Assembly: GCA_016794945.1 (NCBI GenBank)
Contig: JAEUIX010000012.1
Location: forward strand, 1-9,847
From: Phycisphaerae bacterium
GTDB lineage: Bacteria > Planctomycetota > Phycisphaerae > Phycisphaerales > UBA1924
DNA: 9,847 bases
Reading direction: 5' to 3'
In this document: one piece after another, positions 1 to 7,110 of the stretch
Layout: every line of letters starts with the position of its first letter
Numbering within the stretch: position 1 is the first letter of the stretch
The notes under the pieces: model-generated
The model's database searches: none
What the model was told of the DNA's origin: nothing
The model's input: the letters and a program-made list of their open reading frames with translations, nothing else
Made by a program: the position numbers and the translations under genes

Positions 1-241
1 CGGACTCGGCGCCGGGGTTGAAGTTCGTCGGCTCGTAGAGCACGCCGAAGTCGTGGTTGCCCATGAGCGACCACTCGCAGTGCTGCTTGACGAGGTCGAC
101 GCACGCCAGCGGATCGGGGCCGTAGCCGATGATGTCGCCCAGGCAGACAACGCGGGCGATGCCGCGGGACTTGATGTCGGCCAGCACCGTCTGGAGCGCC
201 GCGAGGTTGGCGTGGATGTCGCTGACGACGGCGGTGGGCAC
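1..241 (-). CDS. Metallophosphoesterase (calcineurin-like), N-terminal part
   Basis: This is the N-terminal 80 codons of a calcineurin-like metallophosphoesterase that continues past the left edge. Three metal-binding blocks of the family are visible, counting from GTG at 241: D-x-H in 'VVSDIHAN' (Asp8, His10), GD in 'VVCLGDIIGYGPDP' (Asp36) and GNHD in 'LMGNHD' (Asn62, His63). The 'GDIIGYGPDP' form is typical of the small bacterial YfcE/serine-phosphatase-like branch, so a phosphodiesterase or protein phosphatase acting with two divalent metals is likely; the substrate cannot be told. The frame stays open upstream to an ATG at 289, which would add 16 residues. GTG 241 is preferred because family members normally begin a few residues before the D-x-H block, and a GGAG lies 10 nt upstream. 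It lies downstream of the exported superoxide dismutase on the same strand, with 131 bp between them. Confidence 0.85.
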   Translation of the reverse strand, partial: MPTAVVSDIHANLAALQTVLADIKSRGIARVVCLGDIIGYGPDPLACVDLVKQHCEWSLMGNHDFGVLYEPTNFNPGAES

Positions 242-295
242 TGGAAAATGGCTCCGGAGGGCCGGCCGCCGAACGGCGGGGATCGGCATGGTATG

Positions 296-329
296 GAACC
301 GCCGCCGGTGTGGCAACGCGGCGGGGTTC
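296..329 (-). terminator. GC hairpin between sod and metallophosphoesterase genes
   Basis: GAACCGCCGC (296-305) can pair with GCGGCGGGGTTC (318-329), giving ten base pairs with a two-base bulge and a 12-nt loop. It lies 44 bp beyond the stop of the superoxide dismutase gene and before the phosphoesterase start, so it could end or attenuate the sod transcript. No T-run follows on the minus strand, so classical intrinsic termination is not supported. Confidence 0.25.
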
Positions 330-372
330 GGCCTATTCGGCCCGGAGGGGCGGATGGGCCGGGTCGGGCGGG

Positions 373-1182
373 TCAGCGGCCGGGCGCGGCCAGGGCCCGG
401 GTGTAGCGGTCAGCGACGGCGGTCCAGTTGACGACGTTCCACCACGCGGCGATGTAGTCGGCGCGGAGGTTCTGGTACTTGAGGTAGTACGCGTGTTCCC
501 AGACGTCGAGCCCCAGGACGGGCGTGCCCGAGCAGCCCGCGACAGCCTGGCCCATCAGCGGGCTGTCCTGGTTGGCCGTCGAGCAGATCGCCAGCGAGCG
601 GTCCGCCATGACGCACAGCCAGGCCCACCCCGAGCCGAAGCGGCCCGTGCCCGCCGCGGCGAAACGCTCCTTGAATCCGCCCTTGCCGTCGAACGAACCG
701 AAGGCCTGTGCGACGGCGTCGGCCAGCGGCCCGGAAGGCGAGCCGCCGCCGCCCTTGCCGGCGGGGGCCATGACGGACCAGAACAGCGCGTGGTTGAAGT
801 GGCCGCCGACGTTGTTGCGGATGGCGGCGCGTGCGGCATCGGAAAGCGCGGCGGCGCCGAGCGCGGCGAGGATCCGCTCCACAGGCTGTCCCTGGAGCGG
901 CGTATCGGCCAGCGCCTTGTTGCCGTTGTCGACGTAGGCCTTGTGGTGCTTGCCGTGGTGGATCTGCATCGTGCGGGCGTCGATGAAGGGTTCGAGTGCA
1001 TCGTGGGGGTAGGGCAGGTCGGGAAGCGTCAACGGGGACGCGCCGGCCGCGGGCGATCCGGCCGCCGGCTGCGGGATGGCGCCGGCGGACCGTGCCGCCG
1101 AGGCATGCCCGGAAACGGCGAGCGCGGCGGCGCCGCCCGCGAGGCTGGCGATCGCCTGGCGACGTGTGATGGGATCGGTCAT
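373..1182 (-). CDS. Superoxide dismutase, Mn/Fe family, with Tat signal peptide
   Basis: The 269-residue product converts superoxide to oxygen and hydrogen peroxide. It begins with a likely twin-arginine signal: 'TRRQAI' at residues 6-11, a hydrophobic Ala/Gly/Leu stretch to about 24, and an A-S-A cleavage site near residue 29. An Ala/Pro-rich linker follows to about residue 50, then the SOD fold. By alignment with E. coli SodA the metal ligands are His75, His131, Asp226 and His230 (in 'DVWEHAYY'). Gly127 (in 'NNVGGH') and Gln205 (in 'STANQD') are the residues typical of Mn rather than Fe enzymes, although cambialistic use is possible. Without the signal and linker it matches the usual length of about 210. 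The start at 1182 is set by an AAAGGAG six bases upstream; the frame stays open to 1419 without a plausible signal. It likely acts outside the cytoplasmic membrane. A cytoplasmic paralogue lies at 7107-7742, and the two share three unusual cysteines (here 190, 200, 217). Confidence 0.95.
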   Translation of the reverse strand: MTDPITRRQAIASLAGGAAALAVSGHASAARSAGAIPQPAAGSPAAGASPLTLPDLPYPHDALEPFIDARTMQIHHGKHHKAYVDNGNKALADTPLQGQPVERILAALGAAALSDAARAAIRNNVGGHFNHALFWSVMAPAGKGGGGSPSGPLADAVAQAFGSFDGKGGFKERFAAAGTGRFGSGWAWLCVMADRSLAICSTANQDSPLMGQAVAGCSGTPVLGLDVWEHAYYLKYQNLRADYIAAWWNVVNWTAVADRYTRALAAPGR

Positions 1183-1188
1183 GGCGGG

Positions 1189-1195
1189 CTCCTTT
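1189..1195 (-). promoter_or_regulatory. Shine-Dalgarno AAAGGAG of the exported sod
   Basis: AAAGGAG on the minus strand, six bases before ATG 1182. It decides the start in favour of the Tat signal peptide over the longer open frame reaching 1419. Confidence 0.75.
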
Positions 1196-1398
1196 GCGGG
1201 GAGTCTACAGCCGCGCGGATCATGCGCGTGGCCGGGTTCTGCCAATGCGGCAGGCCGAGCGAAGGCGGCAACGGCGGTTACGAGTTGAGAAACGCGGCTT
1301 ACCGATGGCGCGCGGATTGCCGATCTAGACCCGAACCGCGGGGACCGACGGCTACGATCGGCCCCGAAGACGGCGGCGGGCCGGCCGGGCCCAGGCAG

Positions 1399-1404
1399 AA
1401 AGGA
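1399..1404 (+). promoter_or_regulatory. Shine-Dalgarno AAAGGA of the first clpP
   Basis: AAAGGA lies seven bases before the GTG at 1412 and supports that GTG as the start. The remaining 1183-1398 stretch between the divergent sod and clpP genes must hold both promoters. I see no convincing -35/-10 pair there, only a small CTGCC-aatgc-GGCAG hairpin near 1240-1254. Confidence 0.6.
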
Positions 1405-1411
1405 CGCACGA

Positions 1412-1978
1412 GTGAGCATCGCCTACCAGCGCACGCGCGAGATGACGATCGACGAACTGCTGCTCGAGAACCGGGTGGTGTTCCTGATCGGGGAGATCTC
1501 CCCCGGGTCGGCGGCCCGGGTGACGATGCAGATGCTGTACCTGGAGAACCAGAAGAAGGGCCAGGACATCCACTTCTACATCAACTCTCCGGGCGGCGTG
1601 GTGGACGACACGCTGGCGATCTACGACACCATGCGGTTTCTGCACAGCCCGGTGAGCACGTACTGCATCGGGCGGGCGTACAGCGGGGCGGCGCTGCTGC
1701 TGACCGCCGGGGCCAAGGGCAAGCGGTTCATCCTGCCGCACGCCAAGGTGATGATCCACCAGCCGTACGGCGGGGTGGGCGGGCAGGCCGAAGACATCCG
1801 CATCCAGGCCGAGCAGATCATCAAGAGCAAGAACGAGCTGATCCGGATCATCTCCAAGCACACCGGCCAGCCGGAGGAGCAGGTGCGCAAGGACTCCGAG
1901 CGCGACAAGTACTTCACCGCCGACGAGGCCAAGGCCTACGGGCTGGTGGACGAGGTGATCCAGGAGCCCAAGCGGTAG
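1412..1978 (+). CDS. clpP: ATP-dependent Clp protease proteolytic subunit, ClpP (first copy)
   Basis: This 188-residue ClpP subunit belongs to the peptidase family S14. The catalytic triad is complete: Ser91 in 'GRAYSGAA', His116 in 'MIHQPYGG' and Asp165 in 'SERDKYF', each offset by exactly six from E. coli Ser97/His122/Asp171. The oxyanion-loop motif 'SPGG' is at 59-62. Two points are unusual. The residue after the catalytic Ser is Gly rather than the common Met. The N-terminus ('[20 protein letters not shown]') lacks the usual P-x-V-x-E-x-(T/S)-x-x-G-E-R-x-Y-D-I-(Y/F) pattern that forms the axial loop used in docking the Clp ATPase. It starts at GTG with a good Shine-Dalgarno site. The second clpP follows 72 bp downstream on the same strand, so the two are probably co-transcribed and may form a mixed 14-mer. 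No ClpX or ClpA gene is in the window. Confidence 0.95.
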   Translation: MSIAYQRTREMTIDELLLENRVVFLIGEISPGSAARVTMQMLYLENQKKGQDIHFYINSPGGVVDDTLAIYDTMRFLHSPVSTYCIGRAYSGAALLLTAGAKGKRFILPHAKVMIHQPYGGVGGQAEDIRIQAEQIIKSKNELIRIISKHTGQPEEQVRKDSERDKYFTADEAKAYGLVDEVIQEPKR

Positions 1979-2050
1979 GCGTCGGGCGTCGGCGGCACGC
2001 GGAATTCGGAAGGCGCAGGGGCGGGCGGGGGAAGGAACACGGAACCGATC

Positions 2051-2680
2051 ATGTCTTACCTCGTACCCATCGTGATTGAGAAGACCGGGCGCGGCGAGCG
2101 CTCGTACGACATCTACTCGCGGCTGCTGAAGGACCGCATCGTCTTCCTGGGCGGACCGGTGGAGGACGAGATGGCCTCGCTGGTGATCGCGCAGCTGCTG
2201 TTCCTGGCCAACGAGGACCCCAAGGCCGACGTTCACGTGTACGTGAACTCGCCGGGCGGCTCGGTGTCGGCGGGGCTGGGCATCATCGACACCATGCGGT
2301 TCCTGCAGTGCGACGTCGCGACGTACATCATCGGCCAGGCCGCCAGCATGGGCTCGGTGATCGCCGCCTGCGGCACCAAGGGCAAGCGGTTCAGCCTGCC
2401 GAACGCACGGAACCTCATGCACCAGCCGCTGATCGGCGGCGTGATGGAGGGGCAGGCGACGGACCTGGAGATCGAGGCGAGGGAGATGCTGCGCATCCGC
2501 GACCGGCTGTACAGGCTCTACGCGGACGTGACCGGCCAGCCGGTGGAGAAGATCCAGGCCGACTGCGACCGCAACAAGTGGCTCGACGAGCAGGAGATGC
2601 TCGAGTACGGCCTGATCGACAAGGTGCTCACGCGCATGCCGGTGATCCGTAAGGAAGGCACGCCGCGGGACGATGAGTGA
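2051..2680 (+). CDS. clpP: ATP-dependent Clp protease proteolytic subunit, ClpP (second copy, Asn in triad)
   Basis: This 209-residue ClpP is close to the canonical form. It has the typical N-terminus '[20 protein letters not shown]' that supplies the axial docking loop, 'SPGG' at 67-70, the nucleophile Ser99 in 'GQAASMGS' and His124 in 'LMHQPLIGG'. At the third triad position the family has D-x-(D/E)-R-D-x-(F/Y); here it reads D-C-D-R-N-K-W, so Asn175 stands where Asp is expected. Listeria monocytogenes ClpP1 is known to carry an Asn at this position and to be weak alone but active with ClpP2. By analogy this subunit may depend on the first ClpP, which has a full triad but a divergent N-terminus; that division of labour is inference. 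The start ATG has only a distant GGAAGGA, so initiation may rely on translation of the upstream gene. Its stop lies 12 bp from the stop of the convergent gene at 2693. Confidence 0.95.
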   Translation: MSYLVPIVIEKTGRGERSYDIYSRLLKDRIVFLGGPVEDEMASLVIAQLLFLANEDPKADVHVYVNSPGGSVSAGLGIIDTMRFLQCDVATYIIGQAASMGSVIAACGTKGKRFSLPNARNLMHQPLIGGVMEGQATDLEIEAREMLRIRDRLYRLYADVTGQPVEKIQADCDRNKWLDEQEMLEYGLIDKVLTRMPVIRKEGTPRDDE

Positions 2681-2692
2681 ACCCGGCCGTAC

Positions 2693-3445
2693 TCAGGCTT
2701 CCGCGTCGCGTTCGTAGGCGGTGCGCAGCCATCTGGCGACGAAGTCGTCGATGTCGTCCGGTGCGCCGATGCCGATGCGGTGGGTGATGCGGTCCTTCTT
2801 CTCGCGCCCGCCGGTGGCGACGATGCGTCCCTTGGGGATCTTCGACTCGGACAGGGGCGCCAGGCACAGGCCCAGGTCCAGGCGGGTGTTCGTGGCGGGT
2901 TTCAGCTGCGCAAAGACGTGCCGCCGGTAGAGCGGCACGATGGTCTTGCACGGACAGGCGCGCACGTCCTTGCCCAGGGAGAGCGCCAGCTTCAGCAGCC
3001 GGTCGTACAGCGGGCGCAACTCCGCTCTGGCCCCCGAGTACTGCTCGGCCACGTAGCCGGGCGCCAGCCGCAGGTACCCCTCGGGCGTGTCCTCGGCCAT
3101 GCCCATCGCGTTGCCGAAGGCCCGTTCGGTGAGCCACCAGGCGGTGTTGGTGCCGATGCCGTGCTCTTCCTTCAGCCAGGCGCGGCAAGCCTTCTCCGTG
3201 CGGGGCCCTTCGGTCCGGATGAACGCCATCCATTCATTCAGATCGCGCCCGGTCTTGGCCGGCAGGTCGGCGATCCACTTCTGCACCATTGCCACGCCCG
3301 GGTGGACCGAGTATGGATTGGCCGCGGCGCGCCGCGTCGTGAGCCGGGTCGCAGGCCTTGGACTTTTCGTTGGCTCGGCGGGGGTCCTGGTGCGGGCCCG
3401 GGCCGTGGAACGGCGGGGCGTCGGCGCGTCGGCGGTGCGGGGCAT
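2693..3445 (-). CDS. DUF4287 and DUF5655 domain-containing protein
   Basis: The 250-residue protein has no assigned biochemical function. Residues 1-45 are a low-complexity Arg/Thr/Pro/Ala-rich tail. Residues about 47-112 resemble DUF4287 ('KTGRDLNEWM', then 'WLKEEHGIGTNTAWWLTE'), a small helical domain. Residues about 140-245 resemble DUF5655 ('YDRLLKLALSLGKDV', 'CKTIVPLYRRHVFAQLKP', 'TNTRLDLGLCL', and the closing 'DDIDDFVARWLRTAY'). The two domains are often found together in bacterial proteins of about this length, and DUF5655 is suspected from its shape to bind a nucleic acid or nucleotide, which I cannot verify here. The start ATG at 3445 has AGGGAG six bases upstream; the frame remains open to 3727, but that extension is only a shadow of the NUDIX gene. 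It lies 31 bp after the NUDIX gene on the same strand and is probably the last gene of that transcript. Domain names are from memory of the families. Confidence 0.85.
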   Translation of the reverse strand: MPRTADAPTPRRSTARARTRTPAEPTKSPRPATRLTTRRAAANPYSVHPGVAMVQKWIADLPAKTGRDLNEWMAFIRTEGPRTEKACRAWLKEEHGIGTNTAWWLTERAFGNAMGMAEDTPEGYLRLAPGYVAEQYSGARAELRPLYDRLLKLALSLGKDVRACPCKTIVPLYRRHVFAQLKPATNTRLDLGLCLAPLSESKIPKGRIVATGGREKKDRITHRIGIGAPDDIDDFVARWLRTAYERDAEA

Positions 3446-3451
3446 GTGGCG

Positions 3452-3457
3452 CTCCCT
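3452..3457 (-). promoter_or_regulatory. Shine-Dalgarno AGGGAG of the DUF4287-DUF5655 gene
   Basis: AGGGAG on the minus strand, six bases before ATG 3445, which fixes the start in the 31-bp gap after the NUDIX stop. Confidence 0.65.
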
Positions 3458-3476
3458 GTTCCGGGAGCATACCGAA

Positions 3477-3911
3477 TCAAGCCGCGTTGGCCAGGCGCCG
3501 CGCGAACGATTCCAGCACCGAGCGGAGCCCGGGCGCCTCGACTCGGGCGGCCGCCTCGTCGATCGCGAACCACTCCCGGCGGCGGCTGGAACGTTCCAGC
3601 CACTTGTCCAGCAGCCGGTCCACCCGCATCGAATACAGCCGCACCCGGCAGACCCGGCCCCACTTGGCGTACTCGTACGAACCGAGTTCCTCTTCCACCC
3701 GGTGGCCGACGGCGCCGGCTTCTTCAAGGGCTTCGATGAGCGCCGCCTGCTCGGCGGTGGCGCCGTCGTCGATCATGCCCTTGGGCACGATCCACTGACC
3801 GGCGCGGTTGGTGATCAGCAGCACCTGCAACTGCCCGCGGCCGTTGAACCGGTAGGGCACCACGCCCGCCTGGGCGATGACTCGATCGGTGCTGGACGAG
3901 GCCTTGCCCAT
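3477..3911 (-). CDS. NUDIX hydrolase with atypical NUDIX box
   Basis: The 144-residue protein has the length and layout of a single-domain NUDIX hydrolase, which splits nucleoside diphosphates linked to another group. It opens with a strand 'AQAGVVPYR' (14-21) and 'QVLLITNRAGQWIVPKG' before the NUDIX box at 45-67. The box follows G-x5-(E)-x7-(R)-E-U-x-E-E-x-G-U with Gly45, Glu60, Glu63, Glu64 and Gly66 in place, so the metal-binding E-x-x-E-E core is kept. Ala51 replaces the first conserved Glu and Ile59 replaces the Arg. Similar '(I/Q/R)EAxEEAG' boxes occur in a bacterial NUDIX branch with 'VIPKG' before the box, so the enzyme may well be active, but the substrate is unknown. No clear Shine-Dalgarno precedes ATG 3911. 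It lies 83 bp after glyA and 31 bp before the DUF4287-DUF5655 gene, on the same strand. Confidence 0.9.
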   Translation of the reverse strand: MGKASSSTDRVIAQAGVVPYRFNGRGQLQVLLITNRAGQWIVPKGMIDDGATAEQAALIEALEEAGAVGHRVEEELGSYEYAKWGRVCRVRLYSMRVDRLLDKWLERSSRRREWFAIDEAAARVEAPGLRSVLESFARRLANAA

Positions 3912-3941
3912 GTCGCGGCGTCCGTGCCGTGCGGCGGAAGG

Positions 3942-3965
3942 GCCCGCGCGATCCGGTGCGCGGGC
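3942..3965 (-). terminator. 8-bp GC hairpin between glyA and NUDIX gene
   Basis: GCCCGCGC (3942-3949) and GCGCGGGC (3958-3965) form a perfect eight-base-pair stem with an eight-base loop, 29 bp past the glyA stop. No T-run follows on the minus strand, so it may be an attenuator, an mRNA 3'-end stabiliser or nothing. It is the only candidate break between glyA and the two downstream genes. Confidence 0.3.
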
Positions 3966-3994
3966 GGTCGGTTCGGTGGTTATCGGCAAACGGC

Positions 3995-5305
3995 TCAGAC
4001 TTCCACAGGCGCGTCGGCCCCGGGCATCGCGAATTGCGCGCACAGGTCCCTCACGCCGGCGCGCACGGAGGCCACCACGTCGGCCTGGCCGCCGCCCGAC
4101 AGCACCCGGTCGATCAGGCCGGCGATGGCCTCCATCTGCTCCGGGCCCATGCCGCGGGTTGTGACCGCGGGCGTGCCCAGGCGGATGCCGGAGCAGACGC
4201 GCGGCGGGCGCGGGTCGTTGGGGATGCCGTTCTTGTTGCAGACGAGGCCGGCGGCCTCGAGCCACTTCTCGGCGTCGGCGCCGGTCAGGTCGGCGTTCTT
4301 GGCCCGCAGGTCGACGAGCATGAGGTGGTTGTCGGTGCCGCCGGTGGTGATGCGGAAGCCGCGCTTCATGAGCGCGCCGGCAAGGGCCCGGGCGTTGGCG
4401 ACGACGCGTTCGCTGTAGGCGCGGAACTCGGGTCTCAGAGCCTCGCCGAAGGCGACGGCCTTGGAGGCGATGACGTGCATGAGCGGCCCGCCCTGGACGC
4501 CGGGGAAGACGGCCTTGTCGATCTTCTTGGCCAGGTCCTCGTCGTTGGTGAGGATGAGCCCCCCTCGCGGCCCGCGCAGGGTCTTGTGGGTCGTGGTGGT
4601 GACGATGTGGGCGTGGGGGAACGGGGAGGGGTGCACGCCGGAGGCGCACAGGCCGGCGATGTGGGCGATGTCGGCGACGAGCAGGGCGCCGACCTCGTCG
4701 GCGATGGAGCGGAACCGGGCGAAGTCGATGGTGCGCGGGTACGCGGAGTACCCGCACATGAGCACCCTGGGGCGGTGCTCGCGGACGACCCTGCGGGCGG
4801 CGTCGTAGTCGATGCGCTCGGACTCGGGGTGGGCCAGGTCGTAGTGCAGCGGGTAGAAGACCGGCTTGAAGTAGACGCCGGAGAAGTTGAGCGACATGCC
4901 GTGGGAGAGGTGGCCGCCGTCCTTGAGCAGCAGGGAGCAGAACGTCTCACCGGCCTTGAGCACGGCCATGAACACGGCCATGTTGGCCTGCGCGCCGGAG
5001 TGGGGCTGCACGTTGGCGAACCGGCAGCCGAAGAGCTTCTTGGCGCGCTCGCGGGCGAGGTCCTCGATCTGGTCGTGGAACTCGCAGCCGCCGTAGTAGC
5101 GGGCGCCGGGGTAGCCCTCGGCGTACTTGTTGGTGAGCCACGAGCCCATCGTGTGCATCACCGCGGGCGAGACGTGGTTCTCGCTGGCGATGAGCTCGAT
5201 GGTGGTCTCCTGGCGCTGGCGCTCCTTCTCCATCAGCGCGGCCATGGCCGGGTCGTTCCGGCGGAGCAGGTCGATCAGCCCGTCGCTCAACGCGTCGTGT
5301 GCCAT
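3995..5305 (-). CDS. glyA: Serine hydroxymethyltransferase
   Basis: The 436-residue enzyme is a pyridoxal-phosphate-dependent serine hydroxymethyltransferase, converting serine and tetrahydrofolate to glycine and 5,10-methylene-tetrahydrofolate in the cytoplasm. Family signatures run along the whole length: '[12 protein letters not shown]' (37-48), '[15 protein letters not shown]' (59-73), '[15 protein letters not shown]' (98-112), 'DIAHIAGL' (212-219), and the cofactor site '[15 protein letters not shown]' with the Schiff-base Lys241. The C-terminus includes '[13 protein letters not shown]' and '[13 protein letters not shown]'. The length is near the 417 of E. coli GlyA, with slightly longer ends. 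ATG 5305 is chosen because the family N-terminus follows directly; no Shine-Dalgarno is visible, and the open frame upstream to 5599 lies inside the neighbouring membrane-protein gene. It sits 34 bp after that gene on the same strand, so it probably shares its transcript. Confidence 0.98.
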   Translation of the reverse strand: MAHDALSDGLIDLLRRNDPAMAALMEKERQRQETTIELIASENHVSPAVMHTMGSWLTNKYAEGYPGARYYGGCEFHDQIEDLARERAKKLFGCRFANVQPHSGAQANMAVFMAVLKAGETFCSLLLKDGGHLSHGMSLNFSGVYFKPVFYPLHYDLAHPESERIDYDAARRVVREHRPRVLMCGYSAYPRTIDFARFRSIADEVGALLVADIAHIAGLCASGVHPSPFPHAHIVTTTTHKTLRGPRGGLILTNDEDLAKKIDKAVFPGVQGGPLMHVIASKAVAFGEALRPEFRAYSERVVANARALAGALMKRGFRITTGGTDNHLMLVDLRAKNADLTGADAEKWLEAAGLVCNKNGIPNDPRPPRVCSGIRLGTPAVTTRGMGPEQMEAIAGLIDRVLSGGGQADVVASVRAGVRDLCAQFAMPGADAPVEV

Positions 5306-5339
5306 GGGCGGATCGTACCGGGCAGACGGGGCGTGCGGC

Positions 5340-6302
5340 TCACTGCAGCAACAGGCCGAAGCGCTGGTCCAACGTCGCCGCGATCGCGCCCAGCAGGGCC
5401 GACGCGACCATGAGCAGCGCCCAGATGAGCCGGCCCCGGGGCAGCCGGTACCCGCGGACGATGGCGAAGTACCAGAAGGCCATCCACCACAGCCCGCAGC
5501 CGGCCATGACGAACCCGCCCCACTGGCGCAGCAGGTCGCTGAAGGGCTGGTAGTAGGCGGCCAGCGCCGTGGGGGATTGCTCGAGCGCCGTGAGCGCAAA
5601 GAGCGTCGCGGGCACGATGAAGACCGTCAGCTGCATCACCGCGGCGCGGGCGATGTGGCCGAAGCGCACGCGGGTGACGGCGCGGCTGGACCCCAGCAGA
5701 AGGAGCATGACGGGCACCAGCGGCAGGGGCGCGACCGCCGCGAGCGCCTGCCAGCCCCAGAAGCCCAAGGTTGGCGTGATACTCCAGTTCCACGGGCCGT
5801 TCCACTGGGCGCGGGCGAACGGCGTCAGCCAGGCGTTGACGATGCCGGTCCATACGAACTCGGGCGACACGTTGACCTTGAGCGACGAGACCCAGGTCAG
5901 GTTGTGATAGGTCCGGACCGCGGCGCCCGCGGCGTGCACGCCGCCGAACAGCAGCAGGGCCCAGAGCACAAGGCGCACGACCGACACGCGGCAGGCCAGC
6001 CCGACGCACGTCCAGTACCACCAGGGGAACAGGGCTCGCACCAGCGTCCGGAGGGCCCGCCCGACGCCGAGCCCCCGCCCGGGCGTGTGCTCGTGGAGCC
6101 ACGGCAGGTCGGTGCGCCGCGGGTTCATCGCATCGCAGACGGCGAACTCCCAGCCGCACTCGGGGCAGGTCGCCTTGAGCGGGCAGGCGTCGGTCCACGT
6201 CGCCACGGCCCCCGACTGGTCGTAGCCGCAGCGCGGGCATCGCGGCGTGATCGCCCCGTTCGCGGCGCTCGGCGCGGTGCTGGATTCACCCTGCCCCGGC
6301 AT
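5340..6302 (-). CDS. Zinc-ribbon multi-pass membrane protein, function unknown
   Basis: This 320-residue protein is not matched to a named family. It starts with a four-Cys zinc ribbon, Cys22-x2-Cys25 ('CPRCGYD') and Cys46-x2-Cys49 ('CPECGWEF'), which should bind one zinc in the cytoplasm. About five hydrophobic segments follow: near 108-128, 182-204, 219-240, 262-283 and 291-310. The region between the first two is Trp- and aromatic-rich and may be a periplasmic loop. This ribbon form preceding a membrane domain is frequent in planctomycetes of the Phycisphaerae type, where its role is unknown. It starts nine bp after the stop of another zinc-ribbon membrane gene and ends 34 bp before glyA, so all three are likely co-transcribed. 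Confidence 0.85.
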   Translation of the reverse strand: MPGQGESSTAPSAANGAITPRCPRCGYDQSGAVATWTDACPLKATCPECGWEFAVCDAMNPRRTDLPWLHEHTPGRGLGVGRALRTLVRALFPWWYWTCVGLACRVSVVRLVLWALLLFGGVHAAGAAVRTYHNLTWVSSLKVNVSPEFVWTGIVNAWLTPFARAQWNGPWNWSITPTLGFWGWQALAAVAPLPLVPVMLLLLGSSRAVTRVRFGHIARAAVMQLTVFIVPATLFALTALEQSPTALAAYYQPFSDLLRQWGGFVMAGCGLWWMAFWYFAIVRGYRLPRGRLIWALLMVASALLGAIAATLDQRFGLLLQ

Positions 6303-6311
6303 GGGGGCAGT

Positions 6312-6800
6312 CTACCGGGTTGTCGTCGCGCCGCCGGGGGCGGCGGACAGAAAGTCCGCGAAGGTCAGGCCACGTTCCGAGGGGCGCATGCGCCGGCCGC
6401 ACTCGGGGCAGCAGATGAAGCCGTCGGCCGGGGGAAGGCCCAGGAGGCTGTAGCTGCAGCCGTCGCAGTTGGTGTCGCCCAGCGCCCGTCGCAGGCGCGT
6501 CCGCAGCCAGCGGTCGCGGATCAGCAGGCCGGCGACGCCGCCGAGGGTGGGGGCCGCCAGGGCCAGGATCGGGAGCAGCCCATCGTGCGGCACCAGGGCC
6601 AGGCCCCTGCTGAGGCTCCGATCGGCCACCATCAAGACCATGGTGGAAGCCATCGCCAGACCCAAGGCCAGCATGTTCAACGCTGACCACGCGCCGGCGT
6701 GGCGCTGGGTGATGCGGCGCACGTAGGTCTCGCACAACTCATCGCTGAAGCGGTCGAGTTCGGGGAAGGCCCGGTACACCCGCGAGACTGGGAGCCTCAT
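6312..6800 (-). CDS. Small membrane protein with C-terminal zinc ribbon, function unknown
   Basis: Starting from ATG 6800 the product has 162 residues. An N-terminal helical part 'YRAFPELDRFSDELCETYV' is followed by two hydrophobic segments near 39-58 and 75-95, an Arg-rich turn, then a zinc ribbon at 112-134 with Cys112-x2-Cys115 ('CDGCSYSLLGLPP') and Cys131-x2-Cys134 ('CPECGRRM'). The ribbon matches the planctomycete pattern C-x2-CGY-x-L-x-GLP ... CPECG except that Ser replaces Gly before Tyr. The frame is also open upstream to a GTG at 6848, which would add 16 residues and begin seven bp after the preceding stop; the added residues look non-conserved in character, but this start cannot be ruled out. 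Neither start has a clear Shine-Dalgarno. The next gene, also a zinc-ribbon membrane protein, begins nine bp downstream, suggesting a functional pair. Confidence 0.8.
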   Translation of the reverse strand: MRLPVSRVYRAFPELDRFSDELCETYVRRITQRHAGAWSALNMLALGLAMASTMVLMVADRSLSRGLALVPHDGLLPILALAAPTLGGVAGLLIRDRWLRTRLRRALGDTNCDGCSYSLLGLPPADGFICCPECGRRMRPSERGLTFADFLSAAPGGATTTR

Positions 6801-6855
6801 GAACGTCGATACGGGGCGGGACCATCGCGGGATGCGGGGCGACCGCACCGGCTGG

Positions 6856-7110
6856 TCACGGGGCCGTGCCGGGGCGCGCCGTCGGCGGCTCGCGGTTGAG
6901 GACGGCTTCGCCGCCCTTGCCGGCGCGCTCGGGGATATTGGGTGGCGGCGGCGTGCCCATGCCGCGGGAGCCCTGGCGGGGCATGAGGTTCCAGAGGATC
7001 GCGGCGACGATGATCGGGGCGATCAGAACGGCGGTGACGATGATGCGCGAACGGAGCCGGGCTCGGGCGGCCGAACGCTGGTCGGCAATGTGTGCGCCGG
7101 GCTGGGTCAC
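6856..7110 (-). CDS. 84-residue single-helix membrane protein overlapping sod
   Basis: This small gene begins at a GTG whose last bases form the TGA stop of the superoxide dismutase gene (GTGA overlap of four bases), the classic layout for translational coupling; AAGG lies several bases upstream inside sod. The product has a basic N-terminus (residues 11-22, rich in Arg), one strongly hydrophobic helix at about 23-41 ('[18 protein letters not shown]'), and a Pro/Gly-rich C-terminal tail ('[17 protein letters not shown]'). The basic side before the helix predicts an N-in, C-out orientation with the tail outside the cytoplasm. I do not recognise a family. Coding is supported by the coupled start, the helix with flanking charges and the close fit between sod and the next gene. 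Its role near a cytoplasmic superoxide dismutase is open. Confidence 0.75.
   Translation of the reverse strand: MTQPGAHIADQRSAARARLRSRIIVTAVLIAPIIVAAILWNLMPRQGSRGMGTPPPPNIPERAGKGGEAVLNREPPTARPGTAP

Noticed and set aside
1183..1411. Promoter-like words (TACGAT near 1353; TAGACT on the minus strand near 1204)
   Set aside because: Neither has a -35-like hexamer at suitable spacing, so they are not reported as promoters.
310..2079. A 589-codon plus-strand open frame antisense to the exported sod and overlapping the first clpP
   Set aside because: It covers two well-supported genes in other frames and has Arg/Gly-rich composition without any recognisable domain.
3929..5413. A 494-codon plus-strand open frame antisense to glyA
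   Set aside because: glyA signatures cover the whole interval on the minus strand; the antisense product has no family features.
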